Assembly (NCBI GenBank): GCA_025060055.1
Contig: JANXCK010000261.1
Location: 1-12,601, forward strand
DNA length: 12,601 nucleotides
Direction: 5' to 3'
DNA from: Fimbriimonadales bacterium
GTDB lineage: Bacteria > Armatimonadota > Fimbriimonadia > Fimbriimonadales > GBS-DC
Shown here: positions 1-5,508 of the stretch, in pieces
Position numbering within the stretch: position 1 is the first letter of the stretch
How the letters are laid out: each line of letters opens with the position of its first letter
Translations under genes and position numbers: made by a program
Notes under the pieces: model-generated
Databases searched by the model: none
Told to the model about the DNA's origin: nothing
Seen by the model: only the letters and a program-made list of their open reading frames with translations

Positions 1-125
1 ACGCGAAGGTGTTCAAGCCCGTGTTGCGCACCGAAGCCGAGTACGCGCCCCATCGCCAGCGCAACTTGGGCAACATCGACCGCGACGGCAACCCTCGCAC
101 AGACGAGCTGATGGATTTGGAGTAG
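1..125 (+). CDS. C-terminal end of an unidentified protein (truncated by window edge)
   Basis: An open frame with codons starting at position 3 runs without a stop to TAG at 123-125 and encodes the last 40 residues of a protein. The tail is hydrophilic, with NIDRDGN followed by an acidic end (TDELMDLE). The asparagine/aspartate-rich NIDRDGN stretch recalls calcium-binding or surface-exposed loops, but this is too short to name a family. Codon use is GC-rich like the other genes here, which supports real coding. The next gene on this strand starts 382 bp downstream behind a repeat block, so it is unlikely to be co-transcribed. Confidence 0.6.
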   Translation, partial: AKVFKPVLRTEAEYAPHRQRNLGNIDRDGNPRTDELMDLE

Positions 126-129
126 TCTA

Positions 130-247
130 ATACAATCGGTGGGGCAAACGCCGTGATCCGTCGGCGAGGACGCCGACACTACGCTGGGCGTGCCTGTAGC
201 GTCGGCGTCTCGCCGACGATGGCGCTACTTGAAACGCCGATTGGTAT
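130..247. repeat. Palindromic repeat element A1 (118 bp, CCAATCG/CGATTGG ends)
   Basis: The right end, CTTGAAACGCCGATTGGTAT (228-247), matches the right end of the element at 3470-3588 in 19 of 20 positions. The left end ATACAATCGG (130-139) is the same terminus with one base lost. Inside are two inverted GC-rich hairpins: CGTCGGCGAGGACGCCGAC followed by CTAC (179-182), and GTAG (196-199) followed by CGTCGGCGTCTCGCCGACG. The length almost equals that of the 119-bp sister copy. It lies between genes and encodes nothing convincing. Confidence 0.85.
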
Positions 248-470
248 AAGTGCCTCAGATGTGAAATTGTCTTGTTTTGGGCGCGTCTGCGACGCGCCCC
301 TACAGGGCGTGGTGGGTAGGGGCAGGTTCCTAACCCGCCCTGCGGAAAACAGGACGATTCAACCTCAATCAGTACGATGGTGTCCTTGCCATCGTGGGGC
401 GACGGCAAGACGCCGTCGTACCTGAGACCTGCCTTGCAGGTTTCGGAACGATATTGACCTTTGAGGCACT
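248..470. repeat. Composite palindromic repeat B (AGTGCCTCA ends)
   Basis: It is bounded by AGTGCCTCA (249-257) and its perfect complement TGAGGCACT (462-470), with weaker similarity continuing inward. It directly abuts element A1. The interior is a chain of hairpins: GGCGCGTC/GACGCGCC near 279-297, a CGATGG/CCATCG pair and a GACGGC/GCCGTC pair between about 373 and 420, and GACCTGC/GCAGGTT at about 426-442. Together A1 and B fill the gap before the acetyltransferase gene. No protein is supported here. The right terminus overlaps a candidate -35 box for the next gene. Confidence 0.65.
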
Positions 471-490
471 CAGCCACGCTAAGGTATCCT
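461..490 (+). promoter_or_regulatory. Candidate promoter for the Eis-like gene
   Basis: TTGAGG (461-466), 18 bp, then TATCCT (485-490) gives a plausible sigma-70-type promoter with a start near 497, about 11 nt before the ATG at 508. The -35 box lies inside the right end of repeat B. Both hexamers are imperfect, so this is tentative. Confidence 0.35.
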
Positions 491-507
491 AACGGCTTGA
501 GAACAGA

Positions 508-1743
508 ATGTTCTGGCGACACGCGGAGACGGAAGCGCGGCAAGTGACCCCAGACGAGTCGGAATGGTTCCTGCGCGTGCTGTGTGTAGGCTTTGGCTTG
601 GAACTCGGCTCGGCGCGGCGATTTTTTTACGATGATCCCTACTTTGAGGTCAATCAGCGCTGGGGGCTGTGGCTGCACGAACGCGAGGGCGCGAAACTGG
701 TCTCGATTCTGACGGCAATTCCGCTTTCGATGTGGGTTGGCACGCGCTCGGTGAACTGCTACGGGATTGCAGGTGTGGCAACGCTGCCTGACTATCGGCG
801 GCGCGGGTTCGCGGCGGAACTGCTGAAACGCGCTCTGCGCCGCCTCTACGCTGAAGGGGCACCACTTGCTGTATTGCAGGCGTTTAACCACGAGTTCTAC
901 CGCAAGTTGGGCTGGGAGACGGTGGGCATGATTGCGCACGCGCGCCTTGCGCCGAAACAGCTGCCACGCTACGAGCCGACGCATCTGCGCCGTGCAACCC
1001 CAGGCGACCGCAACGCCGTGATGCAGCTGTACGCCGATTACGGCAAGCGACGCACAGGCAGCCTCGAGCGCGACGCACGCCGCTGGGACTACCTGTTTTG
1101 GAACCTGCCGAACCTGTGGGTCTGTGAGGCGCAGGGGCGCATTGAGGGCTACCTGTTTTACGATTTTCTCGATTCAGGCTGGACACTGCGCGTGCGCGAG
1201 CTGGTCTGGAGCAGCGAGCGGGCGCGGCGCGCTCTGCTGGGCTGGCTCGCCACTAACGAGGAGTCGGTGCAGCAGGTGGAGTTCCAGATGCCCCTCGACG
1301 AACTCGCTGCGCTGGGGTTGACGGGCTGGAGCGCGCCTCCGACCGAGCCGACGCAACCGCTCTACACCGTGCAGGTTTTGCCGAACTTGATGGCGCGCCC
1401 CGTGCAACCGTTAGCGCTGCTGCGCGTGCTGGTGGCGGGCGTGCCCGCGCCTGCGGCGTTCTGTCCGTTCAACCTGCGCGTGCGCGACAGCGTTCTCAAA
1501 GCGACCAGCGATGTTGTGGGTATCACCCAATCCGACGGCGTAGTGCAGGTTGGCGGGGAGCAGCCCAACGCGCCCATGCTCACTGTGACGCCCCAAACGC
1601 TGGCGCTGCTTGTGTTCGGCACGCTAAGCGTCCACGAGCTGCACGCACGACGCATTCTGAGCGCACCCGAGCCGCTATTAGAGACCTTAGACGCGCTGTT
1701 TCCAGTGCGCAAGCCGTGTCTGGCGCCGATTGACTTCTTTTGA
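508..1743 (+). CDS. Eis-like GNAT-family N-acetyltransferase with C-terminal SCP2-like domain
   Basis: This 411-residue protein has the layout and length of the Eis family (about 400 residues): an N-terminal GNAT domain, a second degenerate GNAT domain (about 160-295) and a C-terminal sterol-carrier-like domain (about 300-411). The acetyl-CoA pyrophosphate loop is visible as GVATLPDYRRRGFAAELL (residues 89-106), with the typical R-R-x-G-F/Y-A signature at 98-102. FYRKLGW (130-136) is the end of the GNAT core, where Tyr131 may correspond to the catalytic tyrosine. The chain ends in Phe-Phe; in Eis the terminal phenylalanine carboxylate is catalytic, so the exact C-terminus may matter. Family members acetylate amines such as aminoglycosides or lysines; the substrate here is unknown. 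The start codon has only a weak GAGA upstream. The gene ends 5 bp from the convergent dioxygenase gene. Confidence 0.85.
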   Translation: MFWRHAETEARQVTPDESEWFLRVLCVGFGLELGSARRFFYDDPYFEVNQRWGLWLHEREGAKLVSILTAIPLSMWVGTRSVNCYGIAGVATLPDYRRRGFAAELLKRALRRLYAEGAPLAVLQAFNHEFYRKLGWETVGMIAHARLAPKQLPRYEPTHLRRATPGDRNAVMQLYADYGKRRTGSLERDARRWDYLFWNLPNLWVCEAQGRIEGYLFYDFLDSGWTLRVRELVWSSERARRALLGWLATNEESVQQVEFQMPLDELAALGLTGWSAPPTEPTQPLYTVQVLPNLMARPVQPLALLRVLVAGVPAPAAFCPFNLRVRDSVLKATSDVVGITQSDGVVQVGGEQPNAPMLTVTPQTLALLVFGTLSVHELHARRILSAPEPLLETLDALFPVRKPCLAPIDFF

Positions 1744-1751
1744 GGAAGTCA
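1731..1751. terminator. Small hairpin spanning both convergent stop codons
   Basis: TGACTTC (1731-1737) and GAAGTCA (1745-1751) form a 7-bp stem with a 7-nt loop. The loop contains most of the TGA stop of the + gene (1741-1743), and the right arm includes the TGA stop of the - gene (1749-1751). It lacks a proper T-tract on either strand, so it is at most a weak bidirectional terminator or 3' end stabiliser. Confidence 0.4.
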
Positions 1752-2714
1752 GCCCATTTCCATCGTCCCGTCCGCATCGCCCATCATCCGCGGGGGTGGC
1801 GCGTCGCTGGAGCTGGGCTGATACAGGTCAACAGGCGTGCCGAACCGAGGCGTGGCGTAGGGCAGGTGTGTGCTACCCCGCGCGAGGATGTGCAGGTAAT
1901 TCGCGCTATCGCCCTCATAGGGCACGCCGTGGTTCCACGGCACCCACGAACGCGCATTGCAGTAATGGCACACAAACGACCGTCGCCAGCGGTCAGCGGT
2001 ACGGTTCGGATACGAGCGATGGAGCAAGTGCCCGTCGAAAAACAGCACATCGCCAGGTGCCATTGGCACGGGAATCGGCGGCGGATACTTGCGCACCACC
2101 TGCGTCAAGGTGTTCTGCGTGTCATCCAGATGGCTCACATTCTCGACCTCGTGCAGGTCGTCGAAGGCGTTCGCGGCATGGACATGCGCGTAGGTGTTAT
2201 TGCGTGGCGGGTAGATAGGCTCGCAGTGCGAGCCGGGCACAACCCACAGGCAGCCGTTGAGTTCGTCCGCTGGCTCCAACGCCAGCCACGCGCCAATCAG
2301 CGTGTCGGGATAGGTCGTGATGTAGTACGAATCTTGGTGCCAGCCCTGACCGCCCGTGCCAGGCGGGTTGTGAAACAGCATCGTCTGCAGCGCCAGCACA
2401 TCGGGACCAATCAGCGCTTCCAGCACATCGAGGACGCGCGGGTGCAGCAAGCCCCATTCGGCGATTGGGTCTACTCGGTGCAGCTGGTGGGCGCGCGTGC
2501 CCTGCTGCACTGCGGCGTGAGGGGTCTGCTCCCCCTGCTGCGGCAGCGGCTTGCCTTGCCAACAGGCAACTGCCCACTCGTACAGGCGTGCCACATCCTC
2601 GGCGGGCACAAGCCGCTCCACCTTCAGATACCCCTCGCGCCGATACTGCACATACTCTTCCACCTTGACCTTGTAGCGGTCAGCACGCTCCGTCGCTCTG
2701 GGCAGGTACGGCAT
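1749..2714 (-). CDS. Phytanoyl-CoA dioxygenase (PhyH) family protein
   Basis: This 321-residue protein matches the non-haem Fe(II)/2-oxoglutarate dioxygenases of the PhyH family. The iron-binding HxD motif is in GWHQDSYY (His126, Asp128), preceded by the typical LFHNPPG segment (113-119). The distal metal histidine is probably His232 in DGHLLHRS, and GCLWVVPGSHC (154-164) is the usual core strand. Arg239 or a nearby Arg (NRTADRWRRSF) would bind 2-oxoglutarate. These enzymes hydroxylate lipids, small metabolites or antibiotic precursors; nothing in the context fixes the substrate. The ATG at 2714 has no strong Shine-Dalgarno sequence. The C-terminus after about residue 295 is proline- and serine-rich and probably disordered. 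The gene converges on the Eis-like gene and diverges from the SRPBCC gene. Confidence 0.88.
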   Translation of the reverse strand: MPYLPRATERADRYKVKVEEYVQYRREGYLKVERLVPAEDVARLYEWAVACWQGKPLPQQGEQTPHAAVQQGTRAHQLHRVDPIAEWGLLHPRVLDVLEALIGPDVLALQTMLFHNPPGTGGQGWHQDSYYITTYPDTLIGAWLALEPADELNGCLWVVPGSHCEPIYPPRNNTYAHVHAANAFDDLHEVENVSHLDDTQNTLTQVVRKYPPPIPVPMAPGDVLFFDGHLLHRSYPNRTADRWRRSFVCHYCNARSWVPWNHGVPYEGDSANYLHILARGSTHLPYATPRFGTPVDLYQPSSSDAPPPRMMGDADGTMEMG

Positions 2715-2770
2715 AACGAGCTCGAGATTCGCGCTAAACCGAACCGTTCCTGCTTGGCGGGCTGAGCGGG

Positions 2771-2832
2771 TAGAATCTTGCAGGAGCGACCTGTGTCGCT
2801 GACCCGTCGCTGCACAAACCTGTTGGTAGGAG
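2771..2832 (+). promoter_or_regulatory. Candidate -10 box and Shine-Dalgarno for the SRPBCC gene
   Basis: TAGAAT at 2771-2776 resembles a -10 box, with TTCCTG (2748-2753) as a poor -35 at 17 bp spacing. AGGAG at 2828-2832 lies 7 nt before ATG 2840 and only 1 nt before the alternative GTG at 2834, which decides the start in favour of the ATG. Between them, GCGAC/GTCGC (about 2785-2798) forms a small hairpin in the leader. Confidence 0.45.
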
Positions 2833-2839
2833 CGTGTCT

Positions 2840-3334
2840 ATGAAACTGTTCCGTTTCGAAACCGAGCAGGTAATCCCTGCACCGTTGGAAGTGGTGTGGG
2901 ACTTCTTTTCCAGTCCCGTGAACTTGAAGACAATCACACCACCGTATATGGGCTTTGATATCCTCACGCCCGTGCCGAACAAGATGGAGGCAGGGCTGAT
3001 CATTGCCTACACAGTACGCCCACTGTTTGGCATCCCGATGCACTGGGTCACCGAGATTACTCATGTGGAGCCGTTGCGCTTTTTCGTAGACGAGCAGCGG
3101 TTCGGACCGTACCGCTTCTGGCATCATCGGCACACCTTCACGCCCGTTGAAGGGGGCGTGCATATGCACGATTTGGTCTACTACGCGCTCAAACAGCCGT
3201 TGATCGATGGCTGGATTAACAAGTATCTGGTGCGCCCGCGTATCGAGGAGATATTCGAGTTTCGTCGACACAAGATTATCGAGCTGTTCGGTGCGGCGCC
3301 TGCAGGAACAGCTGCACACGCTGCGTGGCGCTAA
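2840..3334 (+). CDS. SRPBCC family ligand-binding protein (COG4276-like)
   Basis: This 164-residue protein is a single START/Bet v1-like (SRPBCC) domain. The N-terminal pattern IPAPLEVVWDFFSSPVNL followed by ITPPYMGF (within residues 13-41) is characteristic of the subgroup often annotated as a ligand-binding or cell-division-inhibitor-like SRPBCC protein. GPYRFWHHRHTF (about residues 92-103) matches the conserved middle segment, in which a Gly-Pro-x-x-x-W-x-H-x-H pattern precedes the last strands. The fold makes a hydrophobic cavity for a small lipid-like ligand; no catalytic residues can be assigned. There is no signal peptide, so it is cytoplasmic. ATG 2840 is preferred over GTG 2834 because of the AGGAG spacing. 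The alanine-rich last 15 residues look like a variable tail. It appears monocistronic, followed directly by repeats. Confidence 0.88.
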   Translation: MKLFRFETEQVIPAPLEVVWDFFSSPVNLKTITPPYMGFDILTPVPNKMEAGLIIAYTVRPLFGIPMHWVTEITHVEPLRFFVDEQRFGPYRFWHHRHTFTPVEGGVHMHDLVYYALKQPLIDGWINKYLVRPRIEEIFEFRRHKIIELFGAAPAGTAAHAAWR

Positions 3335-3353
3335 GAGGCTGTTTAAGAAATAG

Positions 3354-3448
3354 ACGGCTGAAGCCGTTCCTGTGCAGACGAAGCCCGCCTTCGCGGGCTA
3401 AAAGCCGACGCAGGTCGGCTTGGTTTGCACAGCAACGGCTTTAGCCGT
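3354..3448. repeat. Cloverleaf repeat C1 (95 bp)
   Basis: The outer arms ACGGCTGAAGCCGTT plus CTGTGCA (3354-3376) are complemented by TGCACAG plus AACGGCTTTAGCCGT (about 3426-3448) with few mismatches. Between them sit two hairpins in tandem: AGCCCGCCTTCGCGGGCT, then AAGCCGACGCAGGTCGGCTT. The predicted fold is a stem with two inner loops. A second copy with the same length and plan is at 5385-5479. It follows the SRPBCC stop codon by 19 bp and may serve as its transcript end. Confidence 0.85.
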
Positions 3449-3469
3449 TAGGGGTATGCGCCATTTCTT

Positions 3470-3588
3470 ATACCAATCGGGGTTTCAAGTAGCACAATCG
3501 TCGGCGAGGACGCCGACGCTACGCAAGGTGGGTCCGTAGCGTCAGCGTCCCGCTGACGATCTGCGTCGCTTGAAACCCCGATTGGTAT
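3470..3588. repeat. Palindromic repeat element A2 (119 bp, perfect 20-bp terminal inverted repeats)
   Basis: The left end ATACCAATCGGGGTTTCAAG (3470-3489) is the exact complement of the right end (3569-3588); one more pair on each side (TT/AA) extends this to 22 bp. The core holds two REP-like hairpins facing each other: a CGTCGGCG/CGCCGACG hairpin followed by CTAC (3519-3522), a short linker, then GTAG (3536-3539) followed by a CGTCAGCG/CGCTGACG hairpin. There is no room for a transposase, so it would be a non-autonomous element. Confidence 0.9.
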
Positions 3589-3589
3589 A

Positions 3590-3743
3590 ATACCAATCGC
3601 CGTTTCAGACGTCGTGTTGCCCTCACCCCCTGCCCCCTCTCCCACCGCGTGGGAGAGGGGGGGAGTCGGACTCCCCTCTCCCGCGTGGCGGGAGAGGGGG
3701 CTGGGGATGAGGGCACAACGACATTTGAAACCCAGATTGGTAC
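3590..3743. repeat. Palindromic repeat element A3 (same ends, different core)
   Basis: It starts with ATACCAATCGCCGTTTCA and ends with TTTGAAACCCAGATTGGTAC, the same terminal family as A1 and A2. The core is unrelated: CCCTCACCCCCTGCCCC followed by two CCCTCTCCC/GGGAGAGGG hairpins and a GGGGATGAGGGCACAACG right arm. CCCTCACCCCC-type repeats occur in many bacterial phyla (established knowledge). It abuts A2 tail to tail. Confidence 0.88.
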
Positions 3744-3757
3744 AAGAATGCGAGCGG

Positions 3758-3877
3758 GCTTTCGTAGCGTCGGCGCCCGCGCCGACGAGGGCACGGACAC
3801 GACTGTCCGTGCCACATTTGCACGGGCTGGAAGCCCGTGCCACAGGCGATCTGGCAAGACGCCGACGCTACGAAAGC
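3758..3877. repeat. Palindromic repeat element D1 (120 bp)
   Basis: GCTTTCGTAGCGTCGGCG (3758-3775) is the exact complement of 3860-3877, giving perfect 18-bp outer arms. Inside are GCACGGACACGACTGTCCGTGC and GCACGGGCTGGAAGCCCGTGC hairpins joined by CACATTT. The outer arms include the GTAG-flanked hairpin module seen in A1 and A2, here with the GTAG ends pointing outward. It lies 24 bp from the stop of the zinc-ribbon gene and may end both convergent transcripts. Confidence 0.88.
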
Positions 3878-3901
3878 CTGTCTGCATGCTCAAACAGTCT
3901 C

Positions 3902-4225
3902 TCAATCGAAAATATCGAACAGGTCTTCGAACCAGTCGCGCTTTTTACGACGCCTGCGCTTGTGATACTCGTCGTAGTAGTATTCGTCGTCGTCCTCGTA
4001 GCGGGGCTGAGGACGCGGCGGGGCAGAGTAGGTTGGCGCGGGCGGAGACGCAGGGGCAGACGACGCACCCCGCATCAGACTCTGAGTTTCCTGCACATGC
4101 CGCTCAATAATCTTGTCCAGCTCGCCTCGATCCAGCCACACCCCCCGACAGTTCGGGCAATAGTCGATTTCGATTCCCGCACGCACTGCAATTTGCAGCT
4201 CGGTGTTGCAGACAGGGCATTTCAT
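3902..4225 (-). CDS. TFIIB-type zinc-ribbon protein
   Basis: This 107-residue protein starts with a compact zinc ribbon: CPVC (Cys3, Cys6) and CPNC (Cys23, Cys26), followed by RGVWLDRGELDKII, the conserved hallmark of the zf-TFIIB domain (COG3809-like). The rest is low complexity: a Pro/Ala/Ser stretch (about 50-72), an acidic tyrosine-rich patch (EDDDEYYYDEYH), a basic run (KRRRRKKR) and an acidic aromatic tail (DWFEDLFDIFD). The alternating charges suggest a flexible tail that binds a partner or nucleic acid. The family's function is not firmly known. There is no signal peptide. No Shine-Dalgarno is evident; a TATAAT only 9 nt upstream suggests a leaderless or nearly leaderless mRNA. It diverges from the PEP-CTERM gene. 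Confidence 0.88.
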   Translation of the reverse strand: MKCPVCNTELQIAVRAGIEIDYCPNCRGVWLDRGELDKIIERHVQETQSLMRGASSAPASPPAPTYSAPPRPQPRYEDDDEYYYDEYHKRRRRKKRDWFEDLFDIFD

Positions 4226-4234
4226 AGCGTCGGG

Positions 4235-4240
4235 ATTATA
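4235..4240 (-). promoter_or_regulatory. Perfect -10 box TATAAT, 9 nt before the zinc-ribbon start
   Basis: On the minus strand TATAAT is followed by CCCGACGCT and then the ATG at 4225. A start 6-8 nt after the box would leave a 5' leader of about 1-3 nt. No recognisable -35 hexamer is present at 16-18 bp. Confidence 0.55.
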
Positions 4241-4301
4241 CCCAACAGCGTAGCACAGGGAAGGCAGTTGAAAGCTGAGAGACTGCTACCATCGAACAGG
4301 T

Positions 4302-4320
4302 CGGCTCTAAGCCAGAGCCG
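4302..4320. other. Hairpin in the divergent intergenic region
   Basis: CGGCTCT and AGAGCCG form a 7-bp stem (8 with the flanking T-A pair) around a 5-nt loop, with no T-tract. The remaining sequence between 4241 and 4391 holds a weak AAAACT/AGTTTT pair (4345-4359) and nothing else recognised. It could be an operator or a transcript boundary. Confidence 0.35.
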
Positions 4321-4391
4321 AACCCAACATGCCCGCCACCCCAAAAAACTACCAGTTTTGCCTCCTGTAAGGGGGGATTTGGCGCAAGATG

Positions 4392-4400
4392 TGCTATAAT
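4392..4400 (+). promoter_or_regulatory. Extended -10 promoter of the PEP-CTERM gene
   Basis: TGCTATAAT is a perfect extended -10 element (TGn plus TATAAT at 4395-4400). No good -35 lies 16-18 bp upstream, as expected for extended -10 promoters. The predicted start is near 4407, giving a 5' leader of about 140 nt before ATG 4547. Confidence 0.65.
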
Positions 4401-4452
4401 AGAGGCGAGGATCGTTTGCCGCTGGATCTATCATTCTGCCCTGTCGTACCTT

Positions 4453-4540
4453 GCCCCCTACGGGGGGCTGTCGGCGAGAATACGATTTCTCGCCGTTCGA
4501 GGGCGAGTCGTCTCGCCCTCCACGAAGCTCATCGTGGAGG
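4453..4540 (+). promoter_or_regulatory. Structured 5' leader with four consecutive hairpins and maskable Shine-Dalgarno
   Basis: Four stems follow one another: 4453-4468 (GCCCCC/GGGGGC closed by a UACG tetraloop), 4472-4495 (9 bp), 4499-4520 (GAGGGCGAG/CTCGCCCTC with a 4-nt loop) and 4521-4536 extended. The last can grow to 9 bp (4517-4525 with 4532-4540) and would bury GGAGG (4536-4540), the Shine-Dalgarno 6 nt before the ATG. The extended form uses four bases of the third stem, so the two compete. No known riboswitch class is recognised. Confidence 0.6.
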
Positions 4541-4546
4541 CTGACT

Positions 4547-5299
4547 ATGCGAATCTGGCTGAAGAGCATCGCCGCAACGGCGATTACACTGAACATGACT
4601 CTTGCGTGGGCGTCGTTCTTTGCAAGCGATGACGCCGACGACCCTGCTTACAATCTGGGCTGGAGCCTAACCAGCAACGGCGGCACGGGCTTTGGCAACT
4701 GGTACGAAATCTCCGCAGGCGGCGGTGGGCGATTTATCGCCACTATTGCGCCCCAAGTGCTGGATGGCAACCGCTCGTGGGGGCTGTTTGCTGGCAGCGG
4801 CAACTACGCGATTGGACGCCCGCTGCAAACCACGCTTGCGGCAGGGCAGCTCACCGTGCTGGCACGCCACAACGTGAACAACCAAGTTGGCTTCACAGGC
4901 GTCACGGTCTACTCTGGCTCCGTCGAGAGGCTGCGCTTCGGGCTTAACCCGTCGTCGGGCAACCTGGCGGTGTATTACGCTTTCGGCTCGAACACAGGCT
5001 CCATCGATCTCGGCATCGAGCTGCGTGGCAAGCGGCTGAGGTACTTCTTAGGCTGGGACAGCCTCGGCAACTTCCAGCTGACCGTAAACCACCTGGACGG
5101 TCCAGAGACGGGCACGGCGACAGGCAACTGGGGCAGCAGTGTGTCGGTCTCGGCGTTCGGGTTCAACAACTTCAACTCCGGCGGCTTCCAAGACTTCATC
5201 TTCGACAAAATCAACGTCATCCCTGAGCCTGCGAGCCTGATGGCGCTGGGCGCGGGGCTGGCGGGCTTGTGGGGGCTGCGCCGACGCCGCACAGCTTGA
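4547..5299 (+). CDS. PEP-CTERM sorting domain-containing exported protein
   Basis: This 250-residue protein has a Sec signal peptide (Lys6, hydrophobic core 7-20, probable cleavage after WASFFA or just before) and a C-terminal PEP-CTERM signal: VIPEPASLM (Pro226-Glu227-Pro228), a hydrophobic helix to about residue 244, and RRRR at 245-248. PEP-CTERM tails are recognised by exosortase, which cleaves near PEP and releases or anchors the protein at the surface; no exosortase gene lies in this window. The middle is rich in Gly, Asn, Ser and aromatic residues in a repeating beta-strand pattern, probably a concanavalin-like or jelly-roll beta-sandwich with a structural or carbohydrate-binding role. 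ATG 4547 is chosen because it gives a clean signal peptide and follows GGAGG; an in-frame extension back to 4451 would run through the leader hairpins. It is followed by a strong terminator and appears monocistronic. Confidence 0.9.
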   Translation: MRIWLKSIAATAITLNMTLAWASFFASDDADDPAYNLGWSLTSNGGTGFGNWYEISAGGGGRFIATIAPQVLDGNRSWGLFAGSGNYAIGRPLQTTLAAGQLTVLARHNVNNQVGFTGVTVYSGSVERLRFGLNPSSGNLAVYYAFGSNTGSIDLGIELRGKRLRYFLGWDSLGNFQLTVNHLDGPETGTATGNWGSSVSVSAFGFNNFNSGGFQDFIFDKINVIPEPASLMALGAGLAGLWGLRRRRTA

Positions 5300-5331
5300 A
5301 GCCTGCATCATCCTCACCTCCCATCATCCAG

Positions 5332-5366
5332 AGAAGCCCCTGACCCTACGGTCAGGGGCTTCTTTG
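5332..5366 (+). terminator. Intrinsic terminator after the PEP-CTERM gene
   Basis: A 14-bp uninterrupted stem (5332-5345 with 5350-5363, core GAAGCCCCTGACC/GGTCAGGGGCTTC) with a CTAC loop is followed by TT. The T-tract is short but the stem is very stable. It lies 33 bp after the stop codon. Confidence 0.8.
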
Positions 5367-5384
5367 CATAGCATCCCACACCCG

Positions 5385-5479
5385 ACGGCTGAAGCCGCTT
5401 CTCTGAAAACCAAGCCAGCCTGAGTCGGCTGGTAGCCCGCGTAGACGGGCTTTGTTTGCGAAGGAATGGCTCCAGCCGT
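5385..5479. repeat. Cloverleaf repeat C2 (95 bp)
   Basis: Second copy of the C1 plan and exactly the same length. Outer arms: ACGGCTGAAGCCG at the left and GGCTCCAGCCGT at the right. Two inner hairpins, CCAGCCTGAGTCGGCTGG and AGCCCGCGTAGACGGGCT, occupy the same places as in C1 but in swapped order. It lies between two convergent genes. Confidence 0.85.
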
Positions 5480-5508
5480 CAGTGCGAATGCATCCTTCGC
5501 ATACACGC

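Noticed and set aside
1740..2765. Long + strand frame opposite the PhyH gene
   Set aside because: The minus-strand frame has clear PhyH motifs. The antisense frame is Arg/His-rich shadow sequence typical of GC-rich genes.
2624..3319. Minus-strand frame opposite the SRPBCC gene
   Set aside because: The plus-strand frame has the SRPBCC signature and a good ribosome binding site; the other is its shadow.
3354..3448. tRNA-like cloverleaf as a real tRNA gene
   Set aside because: It has no anticodon or T-loop consensus (GGTTCRANYCC) and its inner hairpins are simple GC palindromes; it is 95 bp and repeated.
3614..4399. Plus-strand frame running through repeats A3 and D1 and opposite the zinc-ribbon gene
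   Set aside because: It translates palindromic repeats and antisense sequence, with no domain and a biased composition.
4451..4546. Upstream in-frame start for the PEP-CTERM protein
   Set aside because: The added 32 residues are encoded by the leader hairpins, lack a signal peptide start and lie before GGAGG.
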